From contig CAWJEK010000009.1 in NCBI GenBank assembly GCA_963841885.1, positions 186,001 through 250,000 of the forward strand: a DNA stretch of 64,000 bases, given 5' to 3'. Below the pieces are notes generated by a model that was given only the letters and a program-made list of their open reading frames with translations, was not told where the DNA came from and ran no database searches. The first letter of the stretch is position 1. Each line of letters starts with the position of its first letter. Positions 8,166 to 17,345 of the stretch are shown here, piece after piece. This stretch comes from Bog-756 sp963841885 (GTDB lineage Bacteria; Actinomycetota; Acidimicrobiia; Acidimicrobiales; RAAP-2). The position numbers were made by a program, and so were the translations under genes.

Positions 8166-10393
8166 CGGCTGCGTCCGCGACCCCCGGCCCCGCCGACCTG
8201 CCCCCGGGGCGTCGCCTGGGCCAGCTGGCGGAACTGCCGGTCACGGTTCTCCGGGGGGTGGGCGACGCGGCGGCCGCCGATCTCGCCGAACTGGGGATCG
8301 CCTCGGTCCTCGACCTGGTGACCCACTACCCGCGTCGCTACATCGACGGCACCCGGATGGTCACCATCGACCGGTTGGCGGAGGGCGAGAAAGCCACGGT
8401 GCTGGCGACCGTACGACGGGTCGACGCCCCACCGTCCCGGCCCGGACGGGGCCGCCGGGCGCCGTCCCGCGTCCAGCTGGACATCGTGGACGGCGCCGGC
8501 CGGATGCGGGTGGTCTTCTTCAACCAGGCGTGGAGGGCCCGCCAGCTCCCGACCGGCACCCTGGCCCTCTTCTTCGGACCGGTGACGTCGTTCCGCGGCG
8601 AACTCCAGATGGCCAACCCGACGGTGGAGGTGCTGCGCGGGGCCGACGAGTCGGCCACCGCCGACGACGGTCCCTCCAGTGGCCGGATCTACCCCGTGTA
8701 CCCGCTGACCGAGAAGGCGTCGCTGACGTCGGCCCGGATCGGGCGGCTGGTGCACGAGGCCCTCGACCGGGCGGGGGTGTTCGCCGACCCGGTCGACGTG
8801 GAGGTGCGTGACCGCCTCGGACTCCTCGACCGCACGTCCGCCTTCTCCGGGATCCACCGGCCGGGCTCCATGGGCGAGGTCGAACCGGCGCGCCGCCGGC
8901 TGGCCTTCGACGAGCTGCTGCGGCTGCAGCTGGCCCTGGTGCTGCGCCGTCAGCGGCTCCACGAGGACGCCCGGGGCATCGTCCACGTCACCTCCCGCCC
9001 GGACGGGCCGACCCTGGTCGAGCAGTTCATCGCCGGCCTGCCCTTCGCCCTCACCGACGCCCAGGCCCGGGCGGTCGGGGACCTGGCGGAGGATCTCGGT
9101 GCCCCGCTGCCGATGCACCGCCTGCTGCAGGGCGACGTCGGCTCCGGCAAGACGGTCGTCGCGGTGGCGGCGATGCTGTTCGCGGTCGAGGGTGGTCACC
9201 AGGGTGCCCTGATGGCTCCGACCGAGGTGCTGGCCGAACAGCACGTCGCCGAGGTGCGGCGGCTCGTCGAGGGCCTGACCGTCCCGGACCCCGGCACCCT
9301 GGCCGGGGAGCGTCCGGTCCGGGTCGCCCTCCTCACCAGTCGCACCGGGGCGGCGGAGCGGGCGGCCGTCCACGAGGGTCTGGCCGCCGGCACGGTCGAC
9401 CTGTTGGTGGGTACCCACGCGCTGCTCACCGACAAGGTGGTGTTCGGTTCGCTCGGGGTGGTGGTCATCGACGAACAGCACCGCTTCGGCGTCGAGCAGC
9501 GGGCGGCCCTGCGCGACAAGGGCCGGGGCGAGGACGGTCAGGGACGCGACCCCGACCTCCTGGTCATGACCGCGACCCCCATTCCCCGTACGGCCGCCAT
9601 GGTCGTCTTCGGTGACCTGGACATGACGGTCGTCGACGAACTCCCGCCCGGTCGTCAGCCGGTGGTGACGGCCTGGCGGCGGACCCCGCTGGAGGCCGGG
9701 GAGGCCTGGTCGCGGGTACGCGAGGAGGTGGCCACCGGCCACCGGGCGTTCGTGGTGTGCCCGTTGGTCGAGGGATCGGACCGGGTCGAGGCGGCGTCGG
9801 CCACCGCGGAGGCCGAACGGCTGGCCGCCCACGAGCTCGCAGGGCTGTCGGTCGGCCTGCTCCACGGCCAGATGAAGCCCGCCGACAAGGAACAGGCCAT
9901 GGAGGCGTTCCGGTCCGGGGACCTGGACGTACTGGTGGCCACCACGGTCATCGAGGTCGGCGTCGACGTCCCCGAGGCCTCCGTCATGGTGATCGAGGAC
10001 GCCGACCGCTTCGGGATCGCCCAGCTCCATCAGCTGCGGGGTCGCGTCGGCCGGGCCGGCGAGCCGGCGTGGTGCTATCTGCTGTCCGAGTCTGACTCGC
10101 CCGATGCGGTGGCCCGGCTCGAGGCCATGGAGGCCAGCACCGACGGGTTCGTGCTGGCCGACGTCGACCTCGAGCTCCGGGGGGAGGGGACCATCCTGGG
10201 GGCGCGCCAGAAGGGTCGGTCCGATCTCAAGCTCGCCCGACTCCTGTCCGACCGCGACCTGGTCGTCGACGCCCGGGCCCTCGCCGTGGACCTGGTCGGG
10301 GAGGATCCCCACCTCGACGACCACCGGCTGTTGGAACAGGAACTGCGGCTGTTCGTCGACGATGACGAGGCCGAGTTCCTCTTCAAGAGCTGA
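8162..10393 (+). CDS. recG: ATP-dependent DNA helicase RecG
   Basis: Branched-DNA helicase of 743 residues that remodels stalled forks and Holliday junctions. It has an N-terminal helix-hairpin-like start (VTVLRGVGDAAAADLAELGI), the wedge OB domain (about residues 60-170, PSRVQLDIVDGAGRMRVVFFN), then a superfamily 2 motor. Motifs include LLQGDVGSGKTVVA (Walker A), ALMAPTEVLAEQH (Ia), VVVIDEQHRFGVEQR (DEQH box), VMTATPIPRT (III), LLHGQMKPADKEQAM and QLRGRVGRAGEPAWCYLL (VI). The start GTG 8162 is coupled to the upstream stop. The C-terminus ends at 10393 with DDDEAEFLFKS. Confidence 0.95.
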   Translation: MTAASATPGPADLPPGRRLGQLAELPVTVLRGVGDAAAADLAELGIASVLDLVTHYPRRYIDGTRMVTIDRLAEGEKATVLATVRRVDAPPSRPGRGRRAPSRVQLDIVDGAGRMRVVFFNQAWRARQLPTGTLALFFGPVTSFRGELQMANPTVEVLRGADESATADDGPSSGRIYPVYPLTEKASLTSARIGRLVHEALDRAGVFADPVDVEVRDRLGLLDRTSAFSGIHRPGSMGEVEPARRRLAFDELLRLQLALVLRRQRLHEDARGIVHVTSRPDGPTLVEQFIAGLPFALTDAQARAVGDLAEDLGAPLPMHRLLQGDVGSGKTVVAVAAMLFAVEGGHQGALMAPTEVLAEQHVAEVRRLVEGLTVPDPGTLAGERPVRVALLTSRTGAAERAAVHEGLAAGTVDLLVGTHALLTDKVVFGSLGVVVIDEQHRFGVEQRAALRDKGRGEDGQGRDPDLLVMTATPIPRTAAMVVFGDLDMTVVDELPPGRQPVVTAWRRTPLEAGEAWSRVREEVATGHRAFVVCPLVEGSDRVEAASATAEAERLAAHELAGLSVGLLHGQMKPADKEQAMEAFRSGDLDVLVATTVIEVGVDVPEASVMVIEDADRFGIAQLHQLRGRVGRAGEPAWCYLLSESDSPDAVARLEAMEASTDGFVLADVDLELRGEGTILGARQKGRSDLKLARLLSDRDLVVDARALAVDLVGEDPHLDDHRLLEQELRLFVDDDEAEFLFKS

Positions 10394-10469
10394 CCGCCCG
10401 TCCCCCGGCGCTCACGCAGGGTCGCCGGCGTCGGCCGGGCGACCACGGGGGTGCGGGGGACGGGTGGGG

Positions 10470-10475
10470 TACGTT
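10470..10475 (+). promoter_or_regulatory. Putative -10 box, leaderless-type
   Basis: TACGTT lies seven bases before the ATG at 10483. Confidence 0.35.
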
Positions 10476-10482
10476 GCGAACC

Positions 10483-11031
10483 ATGTCGACCGCCGACTTC
10501 GGGCCGTTCTTCGGGGCCACCGCGGCGGTGGCGGGGGCGCTGATCGGGCTGCTGTTCGTCGCCCTCTCGGTGAAACCGGAACGGACGGCCGCCGAGGAGC
10601 GGGTGGTGGACGACGTGCGGGCCGGCATCGCGTTCTCCTGCCTGGTGAACCCGTTGGCCGTGTCCCTCTTCGCGCTGATCCCGGAAACCGATGTGGGTCA
10701 GGCGGCCGGCGTCATCGGGGTGGTGAGCGTAGCCAGCTGTGGCGCCCTCGCTCTGGTGCTGCTGCGCGAGACGGAGGCGGGCCCGGTGCGGCGACGCCAG
10801 TGGCTGCGACTCGCGGTGCAGGCAGCCGTCTTCGCCTACGCGGCCGTGGTGGGATTCGAGCTCGCCCACCGTCCGCACGACCTCGGCCTGGAGCAGACGC
10901 TCTGCGTCCTGATCGTGGTGCTCTTCCTCGTGGGTATCGCCCGGGCGTGGCAGCTGATCGGCGCCCGCGACACCAGCCTCGTCGGCGAGGTGGCCCGGAC
11001 GGTCGGCTCGCGCCGGGGATCGTCGGACTGA
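10483..11031 (+). CDS. Hypothetical integral membrane protein
   Basis: Unrecognised protein of 182 residues with about five predicted membrane spans: FFGATAAVAGALIGLLFVAL, IAFSCLVNPLAVSLFALI, AAGVIGVVSVASCGALALVL, LAVQAAVFAYAAVVGFEL and TLCVLIVVLFLVGIARAW. Soluble loops are short and contain charged residues (KPERTAAEERVVDDVR). It has its own TACGTT box and is not overlapped with recG. I assign no function. Confidence 0.6.
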   Translation: MSTADFGPFFGATAAVAGALIGLLFVALSVKPERTAAEERVVDDVRAGIAFSCLVNPLAVSLFALIPETDVGQAAGVIGVVSVASCGALALVLLRETEAGPVRRRQWLRLAVQAAVFAYAAVVGFELAHRPHDLGLEQTLCVLIVVLFLVGIARAWQLIGARDTSLVGEVARTVGSRRGSSD

Positions 11032-11097
11032 GGCGACCGTGAGGCGACCGCCGACGACCGCCCACGAGGGCGCGCCGGTAGGGTGGACCCATCGCGC

Positions 11098-11649
11098 GTG
11101 ATCGGTGGGGAGTACCGGGGACGCCGGCTCAACGCTCCCGTGGCCGAGCACGTCCGGCCCACCTCGGACCGGGTCCGGGAGGCCATCTTCGACATCCTGT
11201 ACAGCCTGGGTGGGGTCGAGGGTCTGCTCGTCGCCGACCTCTTCGCCGGCACCGGTGCGCTCGGTATCGAGGCGCTGTCGCGGGGCGCCGCCTCGGTCAC
11301 CTTCGTGGAGCGTGATCCGCGGGCGATCGACGCGGTACGGGCCAATCTCACCTCGGCCGGCCTCGGCGAGGCCGAGGTGACCGGAGACGCCACCGTCGTC
11401 CGGGCGGACGTCGACGCCTGGGTGGGCCAGACGGCGTCGCGTTACGACCTCGTACTGTGCGACCCCCCCTACGCCTATGCCGGATGGGAGTCGCTGGTGG
11501 CCCGGCTGCCGGCCGATCTCGTGGTCCTGGAATCGGGTGTCGAACTGCCGACCGTCCCGGGCTGGGAAGTGCTCAGATCCAAGCACTATGGAGGTACCAT
11601 CGTCACGGTCGCCCGTCCGGAACGGGCCTCCCAGAAAGGTGTCTCGTGA
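11098..11649 (+). CDS. rsmD: 16S rRNA (guanine(966)-N2)-methyltransferase
   Basis: RsmD methylates G966 of 16S rRNA using S-adenosylmethionine. About 183 residues with the expected RVIGGEYRGRRL start, RPTSDRVREAIFDIL, the SAM-binding motif LVADLFAGTGALGIEALSRGA, FVERD and the catalytic VLCDPPYAYAG (DPPY). GTG 11083 is a longer alternative, but it lies inside the TAGGGT box at 11079-11084 that fits a promoter, so GTG 11098 is preferred. The stop overlaps coaD in GTGA, the common rsmD-coaD pair. Confidence 0.92.
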   Translation: MIGGEYRGRRLNAPVAEHVRPTSDRVREAIFDILYSLGGVEGLLVADLFAGTGALGIEALSRGAASVTFVERDPRAIDAVRANLTSAGLGEAEVTGDATVVRADVDAWVGQTASRYDLVLCDPPYAYAGWESLVARLPADLVVLESGVELPTVPGWEVLRSKHYGGTIVTVARPERASQKGVS

Positions 11650-12128
11650 GGATTGCGCTCATCCCGGGGTCGTTCGATCCCGTCCACAACGGACACCTCG
11701 AGGTGATCGAGCGGGCGTCCCGGCTGTTCGACGAGGTGGTGGTGGCGGCCCTGCGCAACCCCCAGAAGAGCGCCGCGCTCTTCGACGACGACGAGCGCCG
11801 CGAGATGCTCGAGGAGACGGTCACCCACCTGGCCAACGTGCGGATCGTGGCCATGAGCACCCTGGTGGTGGACGTGGCCCAGGAGGTCGGCGCCACCGCC
11901 ATCGTGAAGGGCCTGCGGGCGGTGTCCGACTTCGAGAACGAGCTGCAGATGGCCCAGATGAACAAGCAGCTCTCGGGGGTCGAGACGCTCTTCATCCCGA
12001 CCAGCTCGCAACACTCGTTCATCGCCTCGCGCCTGCTGCGGGAGGTGGCGAGGTTCGGGGGCGACGTGACCGCCTTCGTACCGAAGACCGTGGCCCAGCG
12101 CCTCGAGGAGAAGTTCGCCGATGAGTGA
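11646..12128 (+). CDS. coaD: Phosphopantetheine adenylyltransferase
   Basis: CoaD transfers AMP from ATP to 4'-phosphopantetheine, the penultimate step of CoA synthesis. It has 160 residues, the normal size. The nucleotidyltransferase motif ALIPGSFDPVHNGHLEVI is at the N-terminus, followed by KSALFDDDERREMLEE-type sequence, AIVKGLRAVSDFENELQMA and the C-terminal TSSQHSFIASRLLREVA. GTG 11646 overlaps the rsmD stop, and the coaD stop overlaps the next start by eight bases, so the three genes are translationally coupled. Confidence 0.96.
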   Translation: MRIALIPGSFDPVHNGHLEVIERASRLFDEVVVAALRNPQKSAALFDDDERREMLEETVTHLANVRIVAMSTLVVDVAQEVGATAIVKGLRAVSDFENELQMAQMNKQLSGVETLFIPTSSQHSFIASRLLREVARFGGDVTAFVPKTVAQRLEEKFADE

Positions 12129-12720
12129 CGTGTTCGACGACCTGGACCAGGAGGTGGCCGACGGCGAGCAGGCCGACGCCGAGGCCTACCTCCGCAGTGC
12201 CCTCGACATGGTGCTCACGGCCAAGCCCATGCCGCTGTCGTCCTCGGTGCGTGTCGAGCGCGACGAGCTCGTCGAGCTGCTGGAGGGGGCGCTCCAGCGC
12301 ATCCCCGAGGAGATCCGCCAGGCCCGCTGGATGCTGAAGGAGCGGGACGACTTCCTCGCCGAGTCGAGGCGCAAGTCCGACGCCATCGTCGAGGAGGCCC
12401 GGGTCCAGACCGAGCGCATGGTCCAGCGCACCGAGGTCGTCCGCCAGGCGAACCACGTCGCCCAGCGGATCCTGGACGACGCCAACGAGGAGGCCCGCCG
12501 GCTCCGCCACGAAGCCGAGGACTACGCCGACAAGAAGCTCGCCAGTTTCGAGATCGTGCTCGACCGCACGTTGAAGACCGTGCAGGCCGGGCGGGAGAAG
12601 CTCCAGGTCAGCCCCATCCCGGCGGTCGAGATCGGGGACCAGGGCGACACCTCGCTGGCCGCCGACTCCGGACGGTCGGACGACGAGCCGGACGGCTTCT
12701 TCGACCAGGACCTCGCCTGA
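12121..12720 (+). CDS. DivIVA-like coiled-coil protein (SepIVA-like)
   Basis: Acidic, largely helical protein of 199 residues. A short N-terminal region (SALDMVLTAKPMPLSSSVRV) precedes a long coiled coil (about residues 45-165, ERDELVELLEGALQRIPEEI through DANEEARRLRHEAEDYADKK) and a disordered acidic tail ending DGFFDQDLA. Size, composition and position directly before DUF177 match mycobacterial SepIVA, a divisome/envelope-growth factor. That assignment rests on synteny and architecture. It also resembles ATP-synthase b-subunit-like proteins, but no membrane anchor is present. Confidence 0.75.
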   Translation: MSDVFDDLDQEVADGEQADAEAYLRSALDMVLTAKPMPLSSSVRVERDELVELLEGALQRIPEEIRQARWMLKERDDFLAESRRKSDAIVEEARVQTERMVQRTEVVRQANHVAQRILDDANEEARRLRHEAEDYADKKLASFEIVLDRTLKTVQAGREKLQVSPIPAVEIGDQGDTSLAADSGRSDDEPDGFFDQDLA

Positions 12721-12728
12721 GGACCGCC

Positions 12729-13280
12729 GTGCCCGTGTCGGACCTGTCGCGCCCGGTCGAGCGGCGGCCGTTCCAGGTCCAGGTGGCCGCGTTGCGCAAG
12801 CAGAACGGCAGCACCCGCGACGAGCACCGCGAGGGGATCATCCCCGACCTCGGGGCCGTCTCGGTGGTCGTGCCGGAGGGGGCGCCGGTGGTGCTCGACC
12901 TGACCCTCACCTCCGACCCGGGGGGCATCACGGCCAAGGGCACGGTGTCGGCCCCCTGGCGGGGCGAGTGCCGTCGCTGCGGCGGTCCGGTGGAGGGGAC
13001 GGTGGTGGCCGAGGTGCGCGAGCGCTACGCCCCGGTCGGTGGCGCCGATCGGGACGAGGAGGCGTATCCGCTGTCCGGTGACGAGCTCGACCTCGAACCG
13101 CTGGCCCGCGACGCGGTGCTGCTCGAGCTCCCGCTCGCCCCGCTCTGCTCGGAGGACTGTCAGGGCCTGTGCCCGGTCTGCGGGGCCAACCGGAACACCG
13201 AGCCGTGCGGGTGTGCCCCGGTCGCCGACCCCCGCTGGGCCGCCCTCGACGCCCTGCGTGACGCCGGCCCTCCCGAGTGA
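12729..13280 (+). CDS. YceD/DUF177 family protein
   Basis: 183-residue member of the DUF177 family, linked with rpmF and 23S rRNA/ribosome maturation in many bacteria. It has four conserved cysteines in two pairs: ECRRCGGPVEG near residue 80 and CSEDCQGLCPVCGANRN near residue 145, suggesting zinc binding. The DELDLEPLARDAVLLELPLAPLC segment is the family hallmark. It starts at GTG 12729, eight bases after the previous stop, and precedes rpmF, as in most bacteria. Confidence 0.9.
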   Translation: MPVSDLSRPVERRPFQVQVAALRKQNGSTRDEHREGIIPDLGAVSVVVPEGAPVVLDLTLTSDPGGITAKGTVSAPWRGECRRCGGPVEGTVVAEVRERYAPVGGADRDEEAYPLSGDELDLEPLARDAVLLELPLAPLCSEDCQGLCPVCGANRNTEPCGCAPVADPRWAALDALRDAGPPE

Positions 13281-13282
13281 CC

Positions 13283-13288
13283 TAGGAT
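13283..13288 (+). promoter_or_regulatory. Putative -10 box before rpmF
   Basis: TAGGAT ends nine bases before the rpmF ATG (13298). It suggests a second, nearly leaderless transcript that starts inside the operon. Confidence 0.4.
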
Positions 13289-13297
13289 GTTCCCCTT

Positions 13298-13477
13298 ATG
13301 GCCGTTCCGAAGAAGAAGACCTCGAAGGCGAAGAGCCGCAGCCGCCGGGCATCCAACTGGGTGCTGAAGGCGCCGGCACGCTCCGTGTGCCCGCAGTGCA
13401 CCACCGCCAAGCTCCCCCACATCGTGTGTCCCAACTGCGGTTGGTACAAGGGCCGGCAGGCCGTCGACGTCGACTAG
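13298..13477 (+). CDS. rpmF: Large ribosomal subunit protein bL32
   Basis: Basic 59-residue protein beginning AVPKKKTSKAKSRSRRASNW, the bL32 N-terminus. Two CxxC pairs, CPQC and CPNC, mark the zinc-binding form. Its TAG stop shares one base with the GTG start of plsX (13477), so rpmF and plsX are tightly coupled, as is usual. Confidence 0.95.
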   Translation: MAVPKKKTSKAKSRSRRASNWVLKAPARSVCPQCTTAKLPHIVCPNCGWYKGRQAVDVD

Positions 13478-14527
13478 TGGCCCGGGGCGCCCCCCGGCCG
13501 ACCGGCGACGCCTTCCGGGCGCTCCCGGTGGCGGTCGACGCGATGGGAGGGGACAAGGCACCCGGTGAGATCGTGGCCGGCGCCGCGCCAGGTGGCCGAG
13601 GCCGGTTCCGTGGGAGTCCTGCTCGTCGGCCTTCCCGACGGCATGGGGGACACCGGCGACCTGCCGCGACTCGAGTGCAGCGAGGTCATCGGCATGGACG
13701 ACGACCCCGCCCAGGGGGTGCGGCGCAAGAAGGACTCCTCGCTGGTACGGGCGGCCGAGGCCGTGCGCGACGGTCGGGCCATGGCCATGGTCTCGGCCGG
13801 CAACACCGGTGCCACCATGGCGTCGGCGCTGTTGCGCATGGGGCGCCTCCCCGGGGTGATCCGGCCGGCCATCGCCACGCCCATCCCCGACTTGAAGAAG
13901 GACTACCCGACGATCCTGCTCGACGCCGGCGCCAACGCCGAGACGACCTCGGCCATGCAGCTCCAGTTCGCCCAGATGGGAGCGGCCTACTCGACGAAAC
14001 GCTACGGAGTGCGCCGCCCGCGGGTGGCGCTGCTCTCCATCGGCGAGGAGAAGTCGAAGGGCACGCCGCTGGTCAAGGAGACCCATGCGCTGCTGGCCGA
14101 GGGCGGCCACGGCGACTTCGAGTTCGTGGGCAACGTCGAAGGTCGCGACTTCTTCTCCGACGAGGCCGACGTCATCGTCACCGACGGGTTCACGGGGAAC
14201 GTGGCCCTCAAGACCCTGGAGGGCACCCTGCGGTTCCTCCTCGAGACGCTCACGGACATCTTCACCAGGCCCGAGGTGGCGGACGCCGCCGCCGTCCTGC
14301 TGCCGCATCTGCTGCCGCTGGCCGCCACCCTCGACCCCGAGAGCACCGGCGGCGCCATGCTGCTCGGCGTGGACGGGGTGTGCGTGATCAGCCACGGGTC
14401 GTCGTCCTCGGTGGCCATGGTCAACGCCATCACCGTGGCCCATGACGTGGCCGTGGGCGGCCTGGTCGAGGCGATCGCCGCCTCGGTGCGGACCGCCGAC
14501 GGGGACACCGAGGCCGTCGCCGGCTGA
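13477..14527 (+). CDS. plsX: Phosphate acyltransferase PlsX (reading frame broken once)
   Basis: PlsX converts acyl-ACP to acyl-phosphate for phospholipid synthesis. The N-terminal part VAVDAMGGDKAPGEIVAGA is read from GTG 13477. At about 13583 the frame moves by +1, and the rest of the family sequence follows: QVAEAGSVGVLLVG, CSEVIGMDDDPAQGVRRKKD, SLVRAAEAVRDGRA, MVSAGNTGATMASALLRMG, LLDAGANAE, SIGEEKSKGTPLVKE and VVDGFTGN-type sequence. Removing one base in GCCGCGCC restores a continuous 349-residue protein. PlsX is normally essential, so a sequence error is likelier than inactivation. It follows rpmF directly, but acpP, its usual neighbour, lies 12 kb away. Confidence 0.88.
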
Positions 14528-14530
14528 GGT

Positions 14531-15563
14531 TCAGTCCCGGGCGAAGGCCGCCAGGTGGCGGGCGGTGTCCCGGCTGATGTCCGGGCAGATGAGCGCCATG
14601 AGGTCGGAACCGTGCGCCGTGCCCATCTGCTGGCGGCAGCGGGCCGGGACGCCGGCCCGCAGGAGTAGCCGGAAGAAGGCGATCCCCTCGTCGCGCAGCG
14701 GGTCGCACTCGTTGACGGCGATGACCACCGGGGGGAGACCCGCCACGTCCTCCTCGGTGGCGAACAGGGGCCAGGCCAGCGGGTCGCCCGCCTCGAACGC
14801 CTCGATGCCGTAGGACATGGCGCCCCGGTTGGAGCCGACGGTGATGAAGATGCCCTCGTTCTCGGTGGAGGACGGGAGGTCGTCGCGGGGCCACGAGCCG
14901 GCGATGTAGGGGCACAGCGCGTAGAGCCCCTTCACCCGGCCGATGTCGCCCGACCGCAGGAGGGACAGCCCGGAGGCCAAGGTGAGGTTGCCGCCGCCGC
15001 TCTCGCCCGCGATCACGATCCGGCCCGGGTCGATACCCAGCTCGGTGGCGTGGGCGACCGTCCAGTGGAACCCGGAGAGGCAGTCGTTGAGCCCGGCCGG
15101 GTAGGGCGCCACCTCGGGGACCGACGAGGGCGAGATGGAGTTGCGGAAGTCGACCATCACCACGGCGACCCCGTTGGCGGCCACGAGCCGGGCCCACGCC
15201 CGGTAGGGGCCGTCGGTGCACGAGCTGCTCGCCATGCCGCCGCCGTGGATGTAGTACACACAGGCCACGGTCTCCCGGGTGTCGGGCCGCACGACATGGA
15301 GCGGGATGGTGTTGCCGTCGGGCGACGACTCGATCTCCACCTTGTCCACCCGCAGGCCGGCGGAGGGTGCCACCTCCTCGGAGTCGAACGGTTCCGAGAG
15401 CTCGCGCGATCATCTCGAGCACGGCCAGCCCTTCGGGGCTCTGCGCCTCGGCCAGTATCTGCTCCCGGTCGGTGACGTCGGTGGCCGGCACGGCCGGAAT
15501 CAACGAGAGGATCGCCTTGATCCGGGGGTCGATGCGGGGGTCACCCTGGACGTCGTGCGGCAT
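14531..15563 (-). CDS. Alpha/beta hydrolase (hormone-sensitive lipase-like esterase), frame broken once
   Basis: Family IV (HSL-type) esterase of about 343 residues after one correction. The oxyanion motif YYIHGGGMASSS, the nucleophile elbow AGESGGGNL, the acid NECDPLRDEG and the histidine GTAHGSD are all present in the right order. The N-terminal cap (DPRIDPRIKAILSLIP through LEMI) is in a different frame; the switch is at about 15405, where one extra base accounts for the break, joining EMI to RELSEPFDSEEVAP. It is convergent with plsX with a three-base gap and lies just downstream of the acyl-CoA dehydrogenase on the same strand. Substrate unknown. Confidence 0.82.
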
Positions 15564-15615
15564 GGTCGGACTCCTCTCCGGTGGCCCGCCCGGCGCCGGC
15601 CCCGTCCCCGCGACC

Positions 15616-16854
15616 TTATGGTGTGCGGCGGAGCAGGTCCTTGGCGATGTGGGTGACCTGGATCTCGTCGGTGCCCGCGTAGATCTGGAAGACCTTGGCG
15701 TCCCGGGCCAACTGCTCGACCCGGTACTCGGCGGTGTAGCCGTTGCCCCCCATCAGCTGGACGGCCTCCATGGCCACCTCGCTGGCGGCCTGGGCCGAGT
15801 AGAGCTTGAGGGCCGAGGCCTCGGCCAGCGTCATGTCCTTGCCGGCGGCCGACGTCTCGATGTGGCGGAACACCAGGTTCTGGACGTTGAGGCGGGCCAC
15901 CTCCATCCGGGCCAGCTTGAGCTGGATCAGCTGGAAGTCACCGATCGGCTTGCCCCACAGGACCCGGTCGCGGGCGTACTGGACCGAGAGCTGCAGGCAC
16001 TCCTCGATCACCCCGAGCGCCATGGCGGCGACGCCCGCCCGCTCGGTCACGAAGTTGGACTTGGCCGACTCGCGCCCGCCCTGCCCGGTGGGCTCGGCCT
16101 CGCCCAGCAGGTGGTCCCGACCCACCCGCACGTCGCTCAGGAAGAGCTCACCGGTGGGGGAGGAGTGGAGGCCCATCTTGCGCAGCGGCTTGGACTGCTC
16201 GAGCCCCGGAGTCCCCTTGTCGAGGACGAACGTGAGCACCGGCCGTTCGCGCATGGGGGTGTCGGAGCCGTCGTCGAGCTTGGTGTACAGCACGATGGTG
16301 TCGGCGTACGGGCCGTTGGTGATCCACGTCTTCGAGCCGTTGATGACGTACTCGTCGCCGTCACGCCGGGCGGTCGTGGTCATCCCGCCGAGGGCGTCGG
16401 AGCCGGAGTTGGCCTCGGTGATGGCCCAGGCGCCGATCTTCTCGGTCGTGAGCAGGTCGAGACCCCACCGCTCCATCTGGGCCGGTGTCCCACCCTTCAT
16501 GATGGTGCCGGCGGCCAGACCCACGCTCACGCCCATGGAGGTCACGATGCCCGGGCAGTGCCGGCACAGCTCGATGATGGGGATCAGGGTCATAGCCGCC
16601 GCGCCGCCGTCACCGGTCCGTTCGGCGCGCTCCTCGTCGGTCTCGGTGGTGCCGGCCACCTTCCGCTCGAGCTGCTTCTTGAAACGGTCCCGGGCCATCT
16701 GGTCCATGCCGAACGTGGCGTAGAGCTTGCGGATGATGTCGTAAGGGGGAACCCCCTCGTGCTCGATGGCGTCGATCTGGGGGACCACCTCGGCATCGAC
16801 GAAGCGCCGGATGGCGTCCCGGACCATGAGCTGCTCTTCGGACCACTCGTACAT
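15616..16854 (-). CDS. Acyl-CoA dehydrogenase
   Basis: FAD-dependent acyl-CoA dehydrogenase of 412 residues. The N-terminal helical domain (YEWSEEQLMVRDAIRRFVDA) precedes the FAD/substrate strands GAWAITEANSGSDALGGM and NGSKTWITNG, and the C-terminal helices carry YARDRVLWGKPIGDFQ and QLMGGNGYTAEYRVEQ. Near the end the segment IYAGTDEIQ has Ala where medium-chain enzymes have the catalytic Glu of 'YEGT', so the base must come from another position, as in isovaleryl-type enzymes. ATG 16854 has AGGAGG upstream, and TAGCCT on the minus strand (16911-16916) is a plausible -10. It is divergent from the globin gene. Exact chain specificity unknown. Confidence 0.92.
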   Translation of the reverse strand: MYEWSEEQLMVRDAIRRFVDAEVVPQIDAIEHEGVPPYDIIRKLYATFGMDQMARDRFKKQLERKVAGTTETDEERAERTGDGGAAAMTLIPIIELCRHCPGIVTSMGVSVGLAAGTIMKGGTPAQMERWGLDLLTTEKIGAWAITEANSGSDALGGMTTTARRDGDEYVINGSKTWITNGPYADTIVLYTKLDDGSDTPMRERPVLTFVLDKGTPGLEQSKPLRKMGLHSSPTGELFLSDVRVGRDHLLGEAEPTGQGGRESAKSNFVTERAGVAAMALGVIEECLQLSVQYARDRVLWGKPIGDFQLIQLKLARMEVARLNVQNLVFRHIETSAAGKDMTLAEASALKLYSAQAASEVAMEAVQLMGGNGYTAEYRVEQLARDAKVFQIYAGTDEIQVTHIAKDLLRRTP

Positions 16855-16910
16855 GGCGACCTCCTGTCGACCCACCTGCCCCGGCACTGGAACACGTTCT
16901 GGTGCGCCCG

Positions 16911-16916
16911 AGGCTA
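16911..16916 (-). promoter_or_regulatory. Putative -10 box of the acyl-CoA dehydrogenase gene
   Basis: TAGCCT on the minus strand, about 56 bases before ATG 16854; the short leader carries AGGAGG. Confidence 0.35.
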
Positions 16917-16942
16917 ATCGCCCGCCGCCTACAGTCGGGGGC

Positions 16943-17332
16943 GTGCGACTGAAGCGCAAGTCCCAGGGAACCCCGTTCGAACGTTGGGGGGGACAGCCCT
17001 TCTTCGACGCCCTGGTCGAGCACTTCTACGTCGGGGTGGCCACCGACCCCCTGCTCCGCCCGATGTATCCCGACGACCTGGAGGAGTCCAGGTCCCACCT
17101 GGCCCTGTTCCTCGGGCAGTACTGGGGCGGCCCCGAGACGTACAACGAGCTGCGGGGCCACCCGAGACTGCGCATGCGCCACGCCCCGTTCGTCATCGGG
17201 CGCGCCGAGGCCGAGGCCTGGATGCGCCACATGGGCGCGGCGGTGGACGCCATGGACATGGCGCCCGACGACCGCGCCGAGCTCCTCGATTACCTGTCGA
17301 TGGCCGCCCGGTCCCTCCAGAACGCCCACTGA
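16943..17332 (+). CDS. glbO: Truncated hemoglobin, group II (HbO/GlbO-like)
   Basis: 129-residue 2-over-2 globin. The segments FFDALVEHFYVGVATDP, MYPDDLEESRSHLALFLGQY, WGGPETYNELRGHPRLRMRH and APFVIG closely follow mycobacterial HbO; the His of RMRHAPF is the proximal heme ligand. Group II globins bind O2 tightly and are proposed to act in O2/NO/peroxide chemistry near the membrane. GTG 16943 lies seven bases after TACAGT (16930-16935), suggesting a leaderless message. It is divergent from the acyl-CoA dehydrogenase and convergent with the SDR gene. Confidence 0.93.
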   Translation: MRLKRKSQGTPFERWGGQPFFDALVEHFYVGVATDPLLRPMYPDDLEESRSHLALFLGQYWGGPETYNELRGHPRLRMRHAPFVIGRAEAEAWMRHMGAAVDAMDMAPDDRAELLDYLSMAARSLQNAH

Positions 17333-17345
17333 GGCCGGTCGCCGC

